This document shows, piece by piece, positions 45,613 to 57,610 of a DNA stretch of 64,000 bases. The notes under the pieces were generated by a model. The model made no database searches. It saw nothing but the letters and a program-made list of their open reading frames with translations, and was not told the origin of the DNA. The DNA is from Dillenia suffruticosa (lineage: Eukaryota; Streptophyta; Magnoliopsida; Dilleniales; Dilleniaceae), in assembly GCA_033439265.1 (NCBI GenBank), contig JAVTVX010000027.1, positions 12,043,001-12,107,000 on the forward strand. Direction: 5' to 3'. How positions within the stretch are numbered: position 1 is the first letter of the stretch; the number at the start of each line of letters is the position of its first letter. Position numbers and translations under genes: made by a program.

Positions 45613-46387
45613 TGATATGAACCCGATGGGTATAAAAACCCTATAACCCACGTACAAGTTAATTTAGCCCAAAAATCGTTCCAACAAATTATTTGAACTG
45701 ATTGAATTAAAAATCTCAACCCTTGCCCTAAAGGAGGAAAAACCTAAGGTATATGATTTTAGACCCGTTTCTCACTAGATCAAGAACCTTGGTATAAAGA
45801 TGGAACGAATGACGCCACAACCTAGATGGATCAAAATCTAGATTGATAAGTCAAAAAACTAAACAAGACTCCTATCTTGAATAAGTTCAAAATTCTCAAA
45901 AGAGTAAGACCTGTGTGAAGAATTCTCATAATTTTATTAATTCTCTCCAAAGTGTTTTTTTTTACACAATGTATAATGACTTATTTATAGCCTAAAGGTC
46001 AAAACTTAATTGACAACTAAAAATTTAGTAACTCTCTAAACAATAAAGAATTAGGAAACTAAAACATAAGTTACAAAAAATAAAAATTAGGAAATTAAAT
46101 AAATCAAACTATTTTGATCAAGTCTTGCTGCTATTTTTCTTTATTTTCGTCCTCCCTTGGTTTTGGGTAGTCTTGGGCCTTTTATTCTTCCAACTAGACT
46201 TGTATGAGCATAATTAAGGCTCCTTTTGGTTCTTTATTTATTAGAACTCTAATTTCTTATTGTAAAGCCCCCCTAAATTAAGTTATTCAGTATTTTTTTA
46301 AATCTTTTAATTCGGGCCTTTGTCACCGGGCCAACTGGAACTTGAGTTGGATCTCGTGAATTCCTTGCAATCTTGATGATCTGATCA
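45613..46387 (-). repeat. G2 3' LTR
   Basis: 775 bp, related to the G1 LTRs along its length but clearly more diverged. TATA-like CTATAAATAAG (minus) near 45980-45990. Confidence 0.85.
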
Positions 46388-46640
46388 TTCCCCTCCTCTT
46401 GAGAAGGATTTGTCCTCAAATCGTCACCTACATCAAAAGGACTGAAGTCAGTAATATTGAAAGTAGTACTAACATGATACTCACATGGTAAATCATGTCT
46501 ATAAGTATTGTCGTTGATTCGTTCTAGCACTTGAAAAGGACCATCTCCTCGGGACAACAACTTGGAACGTCTCTGTGCCGGAAGTCTTTCCTTCCGCATG
46601 TGTAACCAAACCCAATCACCGGATTCAAAAATCAACTTGT
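46388..46640 (-). pseudogene. G2 integrase C-terminus remnant
   Basis: Minus strand: ESGDWVWLHMRKERLP, then GPFQVLERINDNTY and STTFNITDFSPF, the conserved C-terminal part of plant gypsy polyproteins. The frame runs across the polypurine tract into the LTR, ending GPVTKARIKRFKKILNNLI near 46275. Upstream coding sequence lies beyond B4. Confidence 0.82.
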
Positions 46641-47044
46641 TGATGAAATTTAAATATAGCAAGCTAAGAATGAATAAAGAAACTTCAAGAATTTAATTGA
46701 GAATTCAAAGAGAGTTTATATGCAATGAAGGCATGTTTTTCATACCTTCCAAAGAAACATATAAGCCCTATTTATAGAGAACAAGAAGAGGGGCAAGGGG
46801 ATACGAAAAGAGAGAGAGGAGAGGGCATTGTGCCCTCTCCAATTATGGCCGTTGGGGCAGTCCCCAACGGCTAGTTTTACTAGCCGTTGGGGACAGCCCC
46901 AACGGCTGTTTTTGCTAGCCGTTGGGGAACCTGATGAAACCTTAAAGGGATTACAATGAGAATGAAAAACCTACACAAATTAAAACTATACATTTAGACT
47001 TCATTCCCTTAGGACATAAACCCTAATTGTCCTTTATTTCAACA
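46641..47044 (-). repeat. B4 3' LTR
   Basis: 404 bp. Exact MSA-consensus matches at 46863-46873, 46881-46891 and 46916-46926. TATA box (minus) near 46772-46780. Confidence 0.9.
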
Positions 47045-50007
47045 CTCCCCATCAAGTTGGGTGTGTATGTATCTATGACACCCAACTTGACCATATTTTT
47101 ATGTATGTGATTGGCGGTTCCTGACTTGGTGAAGATATCCGCTACTTGATCGTCACTTCGTGTAAAGCTTGGAGTGATGAGTTTTTCTTCAAACTTTTGT
47201 CTCACAATGGAGTGAAGATATCCGCTATGTGAATAGCCGATTGATTGTCACAATGGAGTCGGATTGGAGTAGGAACAGAGAACCCTAGTTCTTCAATTAG
47301 AGCCTTTAACCAAACCATCTCACTTGATGCGGCTGCCATTGCTCTATATTCAGATTCGGCACTTGATCTTGACACCACATGTTGTTTTTTGCTTTTCCAA
47401 GATACTAGATTTCCTCCAACAAACATGCAATATCCTGTGGTTGATCGTCTATCTTCTGAGTCTCCAGCCCAATCTGCATCACAATATCCTACAATTTGTG
47501 AGTTGTTCTTCTTCTTCATCCAAACTCCCATGCCTGGTGTACCCTTTAGATAATGGAGGATTCTTTCGGTGGCTCTTCAATGCTTTCTTTTTGGCTTGTG
47601 CATATGTTGGCTAACTTGACTCACGACAAAGGAGATGTCCGGTCTCGTTATGGTGAGGTAGATCAATTTCCCTACGAGCCTTTGATATCTTGGTTCATCC
47701 TCATAATCTTCATCATCATCCTTGAGGCCACAAGAGGAGCTAATGGGACTACAAGCGGGCTTGGCACCTAACTTCCCAGTTTCCTGCAAGAGATCAAGCA
47801 CGTACTTCCTTTGTGATAGAACAAACCCATTTGGACAATAGGCGAGTTCTATCCCTAAGAAGTACTTTAGTTTCCCTAAGTCCTTAATATCAAATTTTGT
47901 TTGTAAGAAACCTCTTACTTGGTTGATTAAATCTAAATTATTACCGGTTATGATTATATCATCTACATAAACTAACACTATAATGATTTTTCCATCTAGT
48001 TTCTTAACGAAGAGAGAAGTGTCGCTATTGCATTTTTTGAAATCATGATCAAAAAGAGTTGAGCTAAGTTTGGCATACCAAGCTCTTGGAGATTGTTTGA
48101 GACCATAGATTGCTTTCCTAAGTTTGCAAACTTTGTTGAGTTGCTGAGAAAAGCCAGGTGGAATCTCCATGTACACTTCCTCTTCCAGATCACCTTGAAG
48201 GAAAGCATTGGCTACGTCCATTTGAAACATTGGCCAAGAGTGATTGATTGCAAGGGACATCAAGACTCGAATTGTGTTCATCTTGGCCATCGGAGCATAC
48301 GTTTCCTTGTAATCTACTCCATAAGCTTGAGTGAAGCCCTTTGCCACTAATCTTGCTTTGTATCTATCAATGCTTCCATCACTTTTGTACTTGATCTTAT
48401 AGATCCATTTACATCCTACTGCCCTTTTTCCTTTAGGAAGAGATGATAACTCCCAAGTTTCGTTTCTTTCTAAGGCTTCTAGCTCATCTTTCATTGCTTG
48501 GATCCATTGAGGAAGTTGTTTGGCTTCTTCAAAGTTTCTAGGCTCTTGATGAAGGTCTAAATTCTTGATGAATTTTTGATGGCTACAAGACATGTTAGCA
48601 ACCGAATAATATTGGGAAATGGGGTGAGATGTTACCTTTGAGTTATAGAAAACTCTTTTGTTGATCCATTCTGAAGGAGGGAGCCTAAGCCTTGTTGATC
48701 TTCGAAGAGGAGGAGGAGGCGGCTGCTCAATGCTTTGTTCTACTTCCTCTATAACTTGCCCTTGACCTAAGTTGTCTCCCCCTTCCTCTTGGATGGATTC
48801 ATGATCAGAATGAGATGAGGTTGATTGTTCTTGAGTTGGATCATTTTCACCTTGGATTGGTTGTTCTTCTTCTTCATTTTGATGAGAGGCTTCTTTGATT
48901 GAGGGAAGGACTACATTCCAATGGTCTTGTGCTCCTCTTTCCTTTGGTTGCTCTTGATCCTCTTTTCCTGCAAAATAAGATTCTTTTTCTACAAATATCA
49001 CATCCTTGGATGTGTATAGCTTTTTGGTCAGAGGATCATAACATTTATATCCTTTTTCAAAGGTAGAGTATCCTAAAAATACACATTTTCTCCCTCTTTC
49101 ATCTAGTTTATTTCTAAAGTTTTCTGGTACATGCACATAACAAATGCACCCAAAAACTCTTAAGTGTGAGATACTAGGTTTTCTTCCTAGGAGTAGTTCT
49201 AAAGGGGATTTTCCTTCCAGCACCTTTCCCTTTTGTGGCCGGGCTTCTTGCAATTTGTGCAAATATCCTTTTTAAAGAAATTTTGAGCTTTGTTGACCAT
49301 GTGATCATCTTGAACAGCTTTGAAGGCTTGGGCTTCGGATTTGAGCTTGGTAGACTCCTCTAGCCTCATGCTAGTCTCGGCCCTTTGAATCATAAATTGA
49401 ACTTCTTGGAATGAAGGGAAAATCTTCATTCTAAGGATTTCTTGACGAATTGGAGCATATTCATCTCCAAGACCCATAAGAAGACCAAAGGTCATGTCTT
49501 CATCATTTCTTTGAAGAATGGTCTTGAGATTAGAAGTTGGAGGCCTAAGAATATTAAGCTCATTCCAAAGATCCCTATATTCCCCAAAGTATTCGGGAAG
49601 AGTTTTACCTCCTTTTTGAATCTTGAAGATTTTTCTTTTGAGCTCAAAGATTCGTCCGGTGTTGGTCTCTTGTCCATATAGAGCATGCATTTGATCCCAC
49701 AAAGCCCTTGCATTTGGAATACAAGTAGCCATTGCTTTGTGGGTTTTGTCAAGAGACATTTGAAGTAGCACCACCACTTGATCATCTTGCTTCTTCCATG
49801 ATTTGAATGTAGGGTTGGCATCATCTAAGGGATCCTCCAATATGTGATTTTCAAGATTGAAGAAGTTCAAGGATCTCTTGATGGTGTCTTGCCAAGCATT
49901 GTAATTTGATGAATCTAAGAGAATGGAAGTAAACATGGAAGTACTAATTTGTGGTGGAGGATTACCAACACCGGAAGATGAAGGTATCGAAGATGGCTCT
50001 GATACCA
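47045..50007 (-). pseudogene. B4 gag-pol polyprotein remnant
   Basis: B-type copia coding body, minus strand: gag with YNAWQDTIKRSLNFFNLENH near 49905-49850, KTHKAMATCIPNARALWDQM near 49745, knuckle region near 49275, integrase C-terminal part (LRVFGCICYVHVPENF) near 49150, acidic linker near 48950-48740, RT and RNase H to the polypurine tract near 47050. Shorter than a complete relative; several breaks. Confidence 0.83.
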
Positions 50008-50422
50008 TGATGAAGTTTAAATATAGCAAGCTAAGAATGAATAAAGAAACTTCAAGAATTTAATTGAGAATTCAAAGAGAGTTTACATGCAATGAAGGCA
50101 TGTTTTTCATACCTTCCAAAGAAACATATAAGCCCTATTTATAGAGAACAAGAAGAGGGGCAAGGGGATAAGAAAAGAGAGAGAGGAGAGGGCATTGTGC
50201 CCTCTCCAATTATGGCCGTTGGGGAACCTGATGGACCCCCATTTGCTGGCCCAGGCTGGGCCCGAGGGCCCAGCCCGAACAATCCGGGCAAGGCCCATTT
50301 AGGGCCCAACTTAGAAACCTTAAAGGGATTACAATGAGAATGAAAAACCTACACAAATTAAAACTATACATTTAGACTTCATTCCCTTAGGACATAAACC
50401 CTAATTGTCCTTTATTTCAACA
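50008..50422 (-). repeat. B4 5' LTR
   Basis: 415 bp, on the plus strand TGATGAAGTTTAAATATAGC to TTTATTTCAACA. TATA box (minus) near 50139-50147. It contains the CTGGGCCC/GGGCCCAG palindrome region. Confidence 0.9.
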
Positions 50423-50427
50423 CTTGT

Positions 50428-52119
50428 GACGTCCCTTGTTAGCTTACTTGATGTATTGTTCGGTCCTCCTCTCTATATTGAACCGTACTTTCTCGTGAAG
50501 TTGCTTCACAAATTTTGCTTTTTTCTTATCATCTAAATTCACTTACTCAGAAATAGGTAAAGGTAAGAAATCCAAAGAAGTTAAAGAATTAACACCATAA
50601 ACAATTTCAAACGGTGAGAATTTAGTAGTAGAGTGAACAACACGATTATATGCAAACTCAACATGTGGCAAACATTCTTCCCAATTTTTAATATTTTTAC
50701 TAATGACAGCCCTTAACAAAGTGGATAAAGTTCTGTTGACTATTGACCATCAGTTTGAGGATGACAAGTTGTTAAAAATAAAAGTTTTGTTCCTAATTTT
50801 CCCCATAATGTCTTCCAAAAGTAACTCAGGAATTTAGCATTTCGATCTGAAACGATTGTTCTAGGCATCCCATGTAACCTTACAATCTCCCTAAAGAATA
50901 ATTCTGCAATACGAGAAGCATTGTCAGATTTATGACAAGGAATAAAATGAGCCATCTTAAAAAATCGATCTACAACTACAAAGATCGAATCTCGTCCATA
51001 TTTATTCTTAGGTAAACCCAAAACAAAATCCATTGAAATGTCAATCCAAGGTGAACTAGGAATAGGTAGGGGTGTATAAAAACCATTAGGTTGAACCTTA
51101 GATTTAGCTTGCCTACAGGTAATACATCTACCACAAAATCTCTCAATGTCTCGCTTCATGTGTGGCCAATAAAAGTGCTCTTGTAAAATTGCCAAGGTTT
51201 TGACAATTCCAAAATGTCCCATTAACCCTCTGCTATGAGATTCTTGAACTAACAACTCTCTCGATAAACAATTTGGCATGCACAACTTATTTTCTCTAAA
51301 CAAAAAGTTATCATGCCTATAAAATTTGTCCTCTGCAGATTTTTCACATGCACTATAAATTTCTCCAAAATCATGGTCATCATGATAAAATTCTTAAATA
51401 TACTCAAAACCAAGAAATTTAGCATCAAGAGTAGAGATTAAGGCATACATGCGTGAAAGTGCATCTGTAACTACATTCTCCTTACCTTGTTTATATCGAA
51501 TGACATAAGAAAAAGTTTTGATGAATTCCATCCATCGAGCATGTCTCTTATCCTGCTTATGTTGACTTTTCAAATGTTTCAAAGATTCATGATCCGTACG
51601 AATAACAAATTCTTTCGACCACAAATAGTGTTGCCATGTCTCCAAAGCTCGAACCAAGGCGTACAATTCTTTGTCATAGGTAGGATAGTTAAGTGCAGCC
51701 CCGATTAACTTCTCGCTAAAGTATGCAAGTGGTTTTTCATCCTGCATAAGAACAGTGCCTATATTGTTATGTTGTTGATGGCTCGACAGTCAACACACAT
51801 CCTCCATGTTCCATCTTTCTTAGGTACCAAAATCACCGGAACTACACATAGACTCATACTTTCTCTCACATGCCCCTTTTCCATCAACTCTTTGACTTGT
51901 CTTTGAAGCTCCTTCGCCTCTTCTGGATTGCTTTCATATGTTGGACGATTTGGAATTGATACATCGGGTATGAAATCAATTTGATTTTCAATCCCTCGGA
52001 TAGGTGGCAAACCTTGGGGTAGATCTTCAGGAAACACATCTTCGAATTCCTGCAAAAGAGAAACAATAACACTCGGTAAAGAAGGGTTAAGTTGGTCAGT
52101 GTTTAAAAGGAATTCGTTG
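50428..52119 (-). pseudogene. G2 RT, RNase H and integrase remnant
   Basis: Minus strand. RT N-terminal block with PYQ-region remnant and [18 protein letters not shown] near 51830-51770. RNase H with [10 protein letters not shown] near 51740, [20 protein letters not shown] near 51690 and VTDALSRM near 51480. Integrase with the zinc-binding segment [20 protein letters not shown] near 51210 and [15 protein letters not shown] near 51125. The core has [12 protein letters not shown] near 51035, [13 protein letters not shown] near 50970 and HPQTDGQ near 50760. This is typical of Ty3/gypsy, chromovirus-like by integrase sequence. Broken, a few breaks. Confidence 0.85.
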
Positions 52120-52217
52120 TGATGAAATTTAAATATAGCAAGCTAAGAATGAAGAAAAAAACTTCAAGAATTTAATTGAGAAATCAAAGAGAGTTTACAT
52201 GCAATGAAGGCATGTTT

Positions 52218-52672
52218 TGTTGGATTTTTGACTTAGAAGAGAGAGAAATCTAATAAACTTCTGGTTTTTATTGATGTAGTAGAATGATACAAAGGAAGAG
52301 AGATTATCTTCCTCTTAATTTTACAAGGAGAGCAATAGCTATATTTATAGGCAAAGGGAGAAAAATAGCCAGTAGAGAGAGAACAAAGTCAATATTCCCG
52401 TTGGGGCTCAAACCCCAAGGAATTCCAACAGCTAGTTTTTGGACTGTTGGAATATACATTGCCCAAACTGCCCCTAGCTATTTGGGTTTACCTCTTAGAC
52501 TTTTCTCCATACTTTTGGGCTTCATTGGGCTTGTTTTTGAATGTATTTTGGGTCATAAATATGTTGCCAAATTCTGAACATTAAAAAATAAAAGGCCCAA
52601 TGTTTATGACATTATCATATTTTCAAGTTGAATACCTTGAGACTTATCTTCATGTTCTCCCTTATTTTTAAC
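52218..52672 (-). repeat. A5 3' LTR
   Basis: About 455 bp, next to the polypurine tract (plus-strand CTCCCCCTCAAGTT). TATA box region near 52344. Confidence 0.9.
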
Positions 52673-55600
52673 TCCCCCTCAAGTTAGGTGCATAGATGTC
52701 TATGGACCCTAATTTGCTAAGGATGTGCTGAAAATGTTTCTCAGTTGTTGCCTTAGTGAAAATGTCAGCTAGCTGGTCTTCACTTCTAACATATGAGGTT
52801 GAAATTGTCTTGTTTTCTAATTTTTCTCGAACAAAATGACAATCAACCTCAATGTGCTTCGTTCTTTCATGAAATACTGGATTGGCAGTGATATGAAGAG
52901 CTGCTTGATTATCGCAATGTAGAAGAATAGGAGCGATAGTAGGAAATCCCATCTCCTCAAGTAATGCCTTTAGCCAAACTATTTCGCTTGTAGCCGCTGC
53001 CATTGCTCTGTATTCAGCCTCAGCGCTTGATCTGGATACAACAGATTGTTTCTTGCTTTTCCATGTTATAAGATTTCCTCCCACGAACATGCAGTAGCCG
53101 GTGGTGGATCTCCTGTCCGTGACATCCCCAGCCCAATCTGCATCACAGTAGCCATAAATCTCCATGCTGTGGTTGTTTTTCATAAGAATTCCCCTTCCTG
53201 GTGAGCTTTTTAAATACTTGAGAATTCTTTCTGCTGCCTTCCAATCTTGAATCCTTGGAGCATGCATCCGTTGACTGATTAAGCTGACGGCATAGGTGAT
53301 ATCTGGTCTTGTAATGGTGAGATAGATGAGCCTCCCCACAAGTCTTTGATATCTAGGAATATCCTGGAACATTTCTTCATCACCTTGTGCTCGTTCTGCT
53401 ATGGATATAGGAGTTGCTGCTGGTTTAGCTCCTACCTTTCCAGTTTCCTGCAAAAGGTCAAGTACATATTTCCTTTGGCATAGAACTAGCCCCTTATGAG
53501 AATAGGCAAGCTCTATTCCTAAGAAATACTTTAGTTTTCCTAAATCTTTAATCTCAAAAGTAGATTTAAGGAAATTTCTAACTTGATCAATACCATTCAT
53601 ATCACTTCCTGTAATAACTATATCATCTACATAAATAAGAACAATAGTGATTTCTTCATTGTTAACTTTAGTAAACATGGAGGAATCACTAATGGATTTC
53701 TTAAAGTTATTACCAAGAAGTGCTGAACTTAATTTTGCATACCAGCACGAGGAGATTGTTTTAACCCATAGATTGCTTTTTTAAGATGACACACCTTGAT
53801 GTTTGAATCCTCATCTAGCCCTTGGGGAATTTGCATGTAGATTTCTTCGTCTAAGTCCCCTTGAAGGAAAGCATTCTTCACGTCCATTTGATACATTGGC
53901 CATTCTCCATTGGTTGCAATTGACATCAAAACCCTTATCGTTTTCATTTTGGCAACAGGGGCAAAAGTCTCAGTGTAGTCTTCTCCATAAGTTTGTGTGA
54001 ATCCTTTGGCTACAAGTCTTGCCTTGTAGCGTTCAATGGATCCATCACTTTTATACTTGATTTTGAACACCCATTTACACCCGACAGCCTTTCTTCCCTT
54101 AGGGAGAGTAGTAATCTCCCACGTCCCATTTTTATTCAATGCATCTAGTTCTTCAAGCATAGCTTGTCTCCATTCGGGTTTGGTATTTGCCTCATCAAAA
54201 TCCTTAGGTTCCTGTGATGAGTCAATGCCACTCAAGAACCCTTGATGGCTTGAAAAAGTGTTAGATACACAATAGTAATTTGAAATAGGATAGTGAGTTA
54301 CCTTAGAATTGTAATAAACTCTTCTGTTGATCCACTCTGAGGGAGGAAGCCTCAATCTGGTGGAACGTCGAAGTGGAGGAGCCAGCGGAGAGGGCAGTCT
54401 AGTTTCGTCTCCGGATTCTCCTAAGGTAGGTAATCCCTCGCCTTCTTCTCTTTCTTCGGAAGAGTTCTCTTCATTTTCAGACTCATCCCCTCCTCCCTCT
54501 TCGTTTTCTCCCCCTGAAAGTGAATTCTCTTCATTGGATTCTTGAGGAACCAGAGGAGGATTTATGGGAACATCGCAGAAGATTCGCAAGTCATTGCTTG
54601 ATGAATTTTCTTCATTTTTTTCTCCTGCAAAAAAGAATTCATTTTCTACAAATATCACATCTTTCGATGTGTATACCTTGTTAGAGTCAGGTTCAAAACA
54701 AATATATCCTTTTTGGAATGAAGCGTACCCAATAAAAACACATTTCCTTCCTTTGATATCTAACTTATCTCTAAACTGCCTAGGAATATGAACATAACAA
54801 ATACACCCAAAAACTCTAAGGTGAGAGAGGTTTGGTTTGTCTTTTCTAAGCAACTCTAATGGAGATTTTCCATGAAGAACTCTAGTTGGAAGACAATTTA
54901 TTAAATGAGCTGCGACACTAACCGCATCACTCCAAAAACGCTTAAGCATATTAGCAAAGAACATGATAGTTCTAGCTATTTCTAGGAGATGTCTATTTTT
55001 GCGTTCGGCAACTCCATTTTGTTGGAGAGTGTAGGGACAACTAGTTTGATGAATAATTCCATTCTCCTCAATGAAATTTTTGAAATTGGTGCTCATATAT
55101 TCCCCACCATTATCTGTCCTAAGAATTTTAATGTTGGCCTCATATTGTTTTATAATATACTTGTAAAAGGACTTGAAGGCTTCATAAACTTGGTCTTTTG
55201 ATCTTAGCATATACACCCATGTATACCTAGACTTATGATCTATAAATGAGATAAAATACTTAAATCCCCTTCTAGATATCATAGGTGAAGTCCATACATC
55301 CGAGTGAACAAGATCAAAAGGCTTTTTATATTGAGTTTCAGAAATAGGATAATACATTCGGGTTTCCTTTCCAAAAATGCATGCTTCACAATGTCTATCA
55401 CTACAATTTTTTGATGGGAATAGGCATTTCAGAGCTTGCATAGAAGGATGACCTAATCTAGCATGCCAAAGGAGGTAACTTTCCTCTCGGATTGCGGAAA
55501 ATACAAAACTATCTTGTTTCCAAAAATACAAGTTATCTTGCATAGAACCACTACCAATCACTTGATTCGTCTCCAAATTCTGAAAAACAACAGAATGAGG

Positions 55601-56796
55601 GTCAAAAATAGCTTTGCAATTTAAGTCCTTAGTGATTTGTCCAATGGACATAAGATTAGAGGTAAATTGAGGAACGTATAAGGCCTTTGATTTTCTTCCA
55701 AATATTTCAACATCCCCAATTTGCTTAATTTTGAAATTATGTCCATTCGCAACTTTAACCATTTTAGGTTCTAGGAGAGGTTCAAGATTCTGAAAATTTT
55801 GCTTATCTTTGACCATATGGTGATCACAACCTGAATCTATCAACCATTTTGAAGAAATAACAGATGAGTTAGAGCAAGTACCTGAGGAGGATTTTCCTAA
55901 TTTTTGAGATGTCAGATTTGCTTTGTTTGCAGCTGGTTGAGCATTTTGCTCCCTCCTCTCTTGCTCTTTTTTCTTGATGAACTCAGGTTTAAGGTTAGGA
56001 TGAAGAAACCAGCAACCATCCTTGGTATGTCCCAACTTTTTGCAATGAGAACACACCTTTTTTATTCCCTGATGAGCCTTATTTGCAGCTTGCTCATTCT
56101 GCTTTGTGGAGAACCCATGAACTTCACTTTTGGACTGATTGCTTTCCTCAAGCCTTTGAGAAGCTGCAGCTCTTTGAATCATAAATCGAGTCTCTTGGTA
56201 TGATGGAAATTCTTTCATTCGAAGAATTTCCTGTCGAAGTTGTACAAATGACTCATTGAGTGATGAGAGTAATGAAAACACCTTGTCTTCATCTTGTCTC
56301 TTTTGCAGCACTTTTATATCACTTGTGAGAGGTCTCAATGTGTTGAGCTCATTCCACAAGTCCTCGTGTTCTCCGAACAATTGTGTAATTGATTTCTTCT
56401 CCATTTGGATGGTCGCAATCCTCATTTGTATTTCAAATATTCTGCTCAAGTTTGATTCCTGACCATATAACCCATACATTTGCTCCCATAAGGATTTGGA
56501 ACTCGGACAGCACATGACCATATTTTTGTGTGCTTGATCCATGGAGCTTGTTAGCAATAGGAACACTTGAACATCCAGCTCCTTCCATTCATCAAATCGT
56601 GGGTCTAGCCGATCCATAGGATCTTTTGTAATGAAAGACAGAAGTTTTGCTCCATTGAGAGATCTTCTGATATGACTAGCCCATTGGAAGTAATTGGTTG
56701 AGCTTAGAATTATTTGGGAGAAAAGTTGGATTTGAAAGGAAGAGATTTGAGGAAGAGAATTTCCCAACCCCGGAGTCGATGTTTGCTCTGATACCA
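52673..56796 (-). pseudogene. A5 gag-pol polyprotein remnant
   Basis: A-family copia polyprotein on the minus strand, starting MVSEQ at the LTR/primer-site junction. Order and motifs are as in Aw: gag, CCHC knuckle, LIDSGCDHHM protease, integrase with HSDVW, RTDNGGEY and NGVAERKN, acidic linker, RT with YVDD, RNase H with CDADWAGD. One or two breaks; otherwise very close to Aw and A6. Confidence 0.88.
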
Positions 56797-57252
56797 TGTT
56801 GGATTTTTGACTTAGAAGAGAGAGAAATCTAATAAACTTCTGGTTTTAATTGATGTAGTAGAATGATACAAAGGAAGAGAGATTATCTTCCTCTTAATTT
56901 TACAAGGAGAGCAATAGCTCTATTTATAGGCAAAGGGAGAAAAATAGCCAGTAGAGAGAGAACAAAGTCAATATTCCCGTTGGGGTTCAAACCCCAAGGA
57001 ATTCCAACAGCTAGTTTTTGGACTGTTGGAATATACATTGCCCAAACTACCCCTAACTATTTGGGTTTACCTCTTAGACTTTTCTCCATACTTTTGGGCT
57101 TCATTGGGCTTGTTTTTAAATGTATTTTGGGTCATAAATATGTTGCCAAATTCTGAACATTAAAAAATAAAAGGCCCAATGTTTATGATATTATCATATT
57201 TTCAAGTTGAATAGTTTGAGACTTATCTTCATCTTCTCCCTTATTTTTAACA
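56797..57252 (-). repeat. A5 5' LTR
   Basis: 456 bp, with several G-to-A or C-to-T changes relative to the 3' LTR, as expected of methylated, silent copies. TATA box (minus) near 56920-56928. Confidence 0.92.
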
Positions 57253-57610
57253 TGTTTTTCATACCTTCCAAAGAAATATATAAGCCCTATTTATAGAGAA
57301 CAAGAAGAGGGGCAAGGAGATAAGAAAAGAGAGTGAGGAGAGGGCATTGTGCCCTCTCCAATTTTGGCCATTGGGGACAGCCCCAACGGCTATTTTTGCT
57401 AGCCGTTGGGGGACCTGTTGGTCCCCCATTTGCTGGCCTGGGCTGGGCCCGAAGGGCCCAGCTTGAACAATCCGGGCAATGCCCATTTAGCGCCCAACTT
57501 AGAAACTTTAAAGGGATTACAATGAGAATGAAAAATCTACTCAAATTAAAGCTATACATTTAGACTTCATTCCCTTAGGACATAAACCCTAATTGTCCTT
57601 TATTTCAACA

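Larger units (their letters stand above)
46641..50422 (-). mobile_element. B4: B-family Ty1/copia element inserted in G2
   Basis: Minus strand, 3,782 bp, 5' LTR 50008-50422 and 3' LTR 46641-47044, perfect target duplication CTTGT on both sides. It is shorter inside than B1 and B2 and has several breaks. Gag near 50008-49270 begins MVSEP at the LTR/primer-site junction. Late integrase, linker, RT (YVDD near 47965) and RNase H (CDADWAGD near 47480) are recognisable. The two LTRs differ in the GC-rich module: the 3' LTR has the MSA-type hairpins, the 5' LTR has the GGGCCC palindromes instead. Confidence 0.9.
45613..52119 (-). mobile_element. G2: Ty3/gypsy element (3' half), interrupted by B4 and cut at B5
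   Basis: Minus strand. 3' LTR 45613-46387 (775 bp, TGATATGAACCC to CTGATCA), then pol in segments 46388-46640 and 50428-52119. Read 5' to 3': RT N-terminal block (near 52055-51760), RNase H (51747-51394), integrase zinc-binding and core (51303-50740), then the C-terminus 46640-46270. RT before integrase is the gypsy order. B4 lies inside with duplication CTTGT (46636-46640 and 50423-50427); at 52120 B5 begins and the rest lies outside the window. G2 truncates A4. Broken, several breaks. Confidence 0.87.
52218..57252 (-). mobile_element. A5: A-family Ty1/copia element in the B5 LTR
   Basis: 5,035 bp, minus strand, perfect target duplication TGTTT. 5' LTR 56797-57252, 3' LTR 52218-52672, about ten differences by eye (2.2 %), of the order of 0.8 million years and older than Aw and A3. 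Gag to RNase H are all present with A-family motifs (knuckle near 56060-56010, protease near 55835, HSDVW near 55305, YVDD near 53625, CDADWAGD near 53140). Close to whole, one or two breaks. Confidence 0.93.
52120..57610 (-). repeat. B5 3' LTR, split by A5
   Basis: Pieces 52120-52217 and 57258-57610 with the A5 duplication TGTTT at 52213-52217 and 57253-57257. About 451 bp together. It carries both a CCCAACGGCTA / TAGCCGTTGGG pair (near 57380-57410) and the GGGCCC palindrome. Confidence 0.86.
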
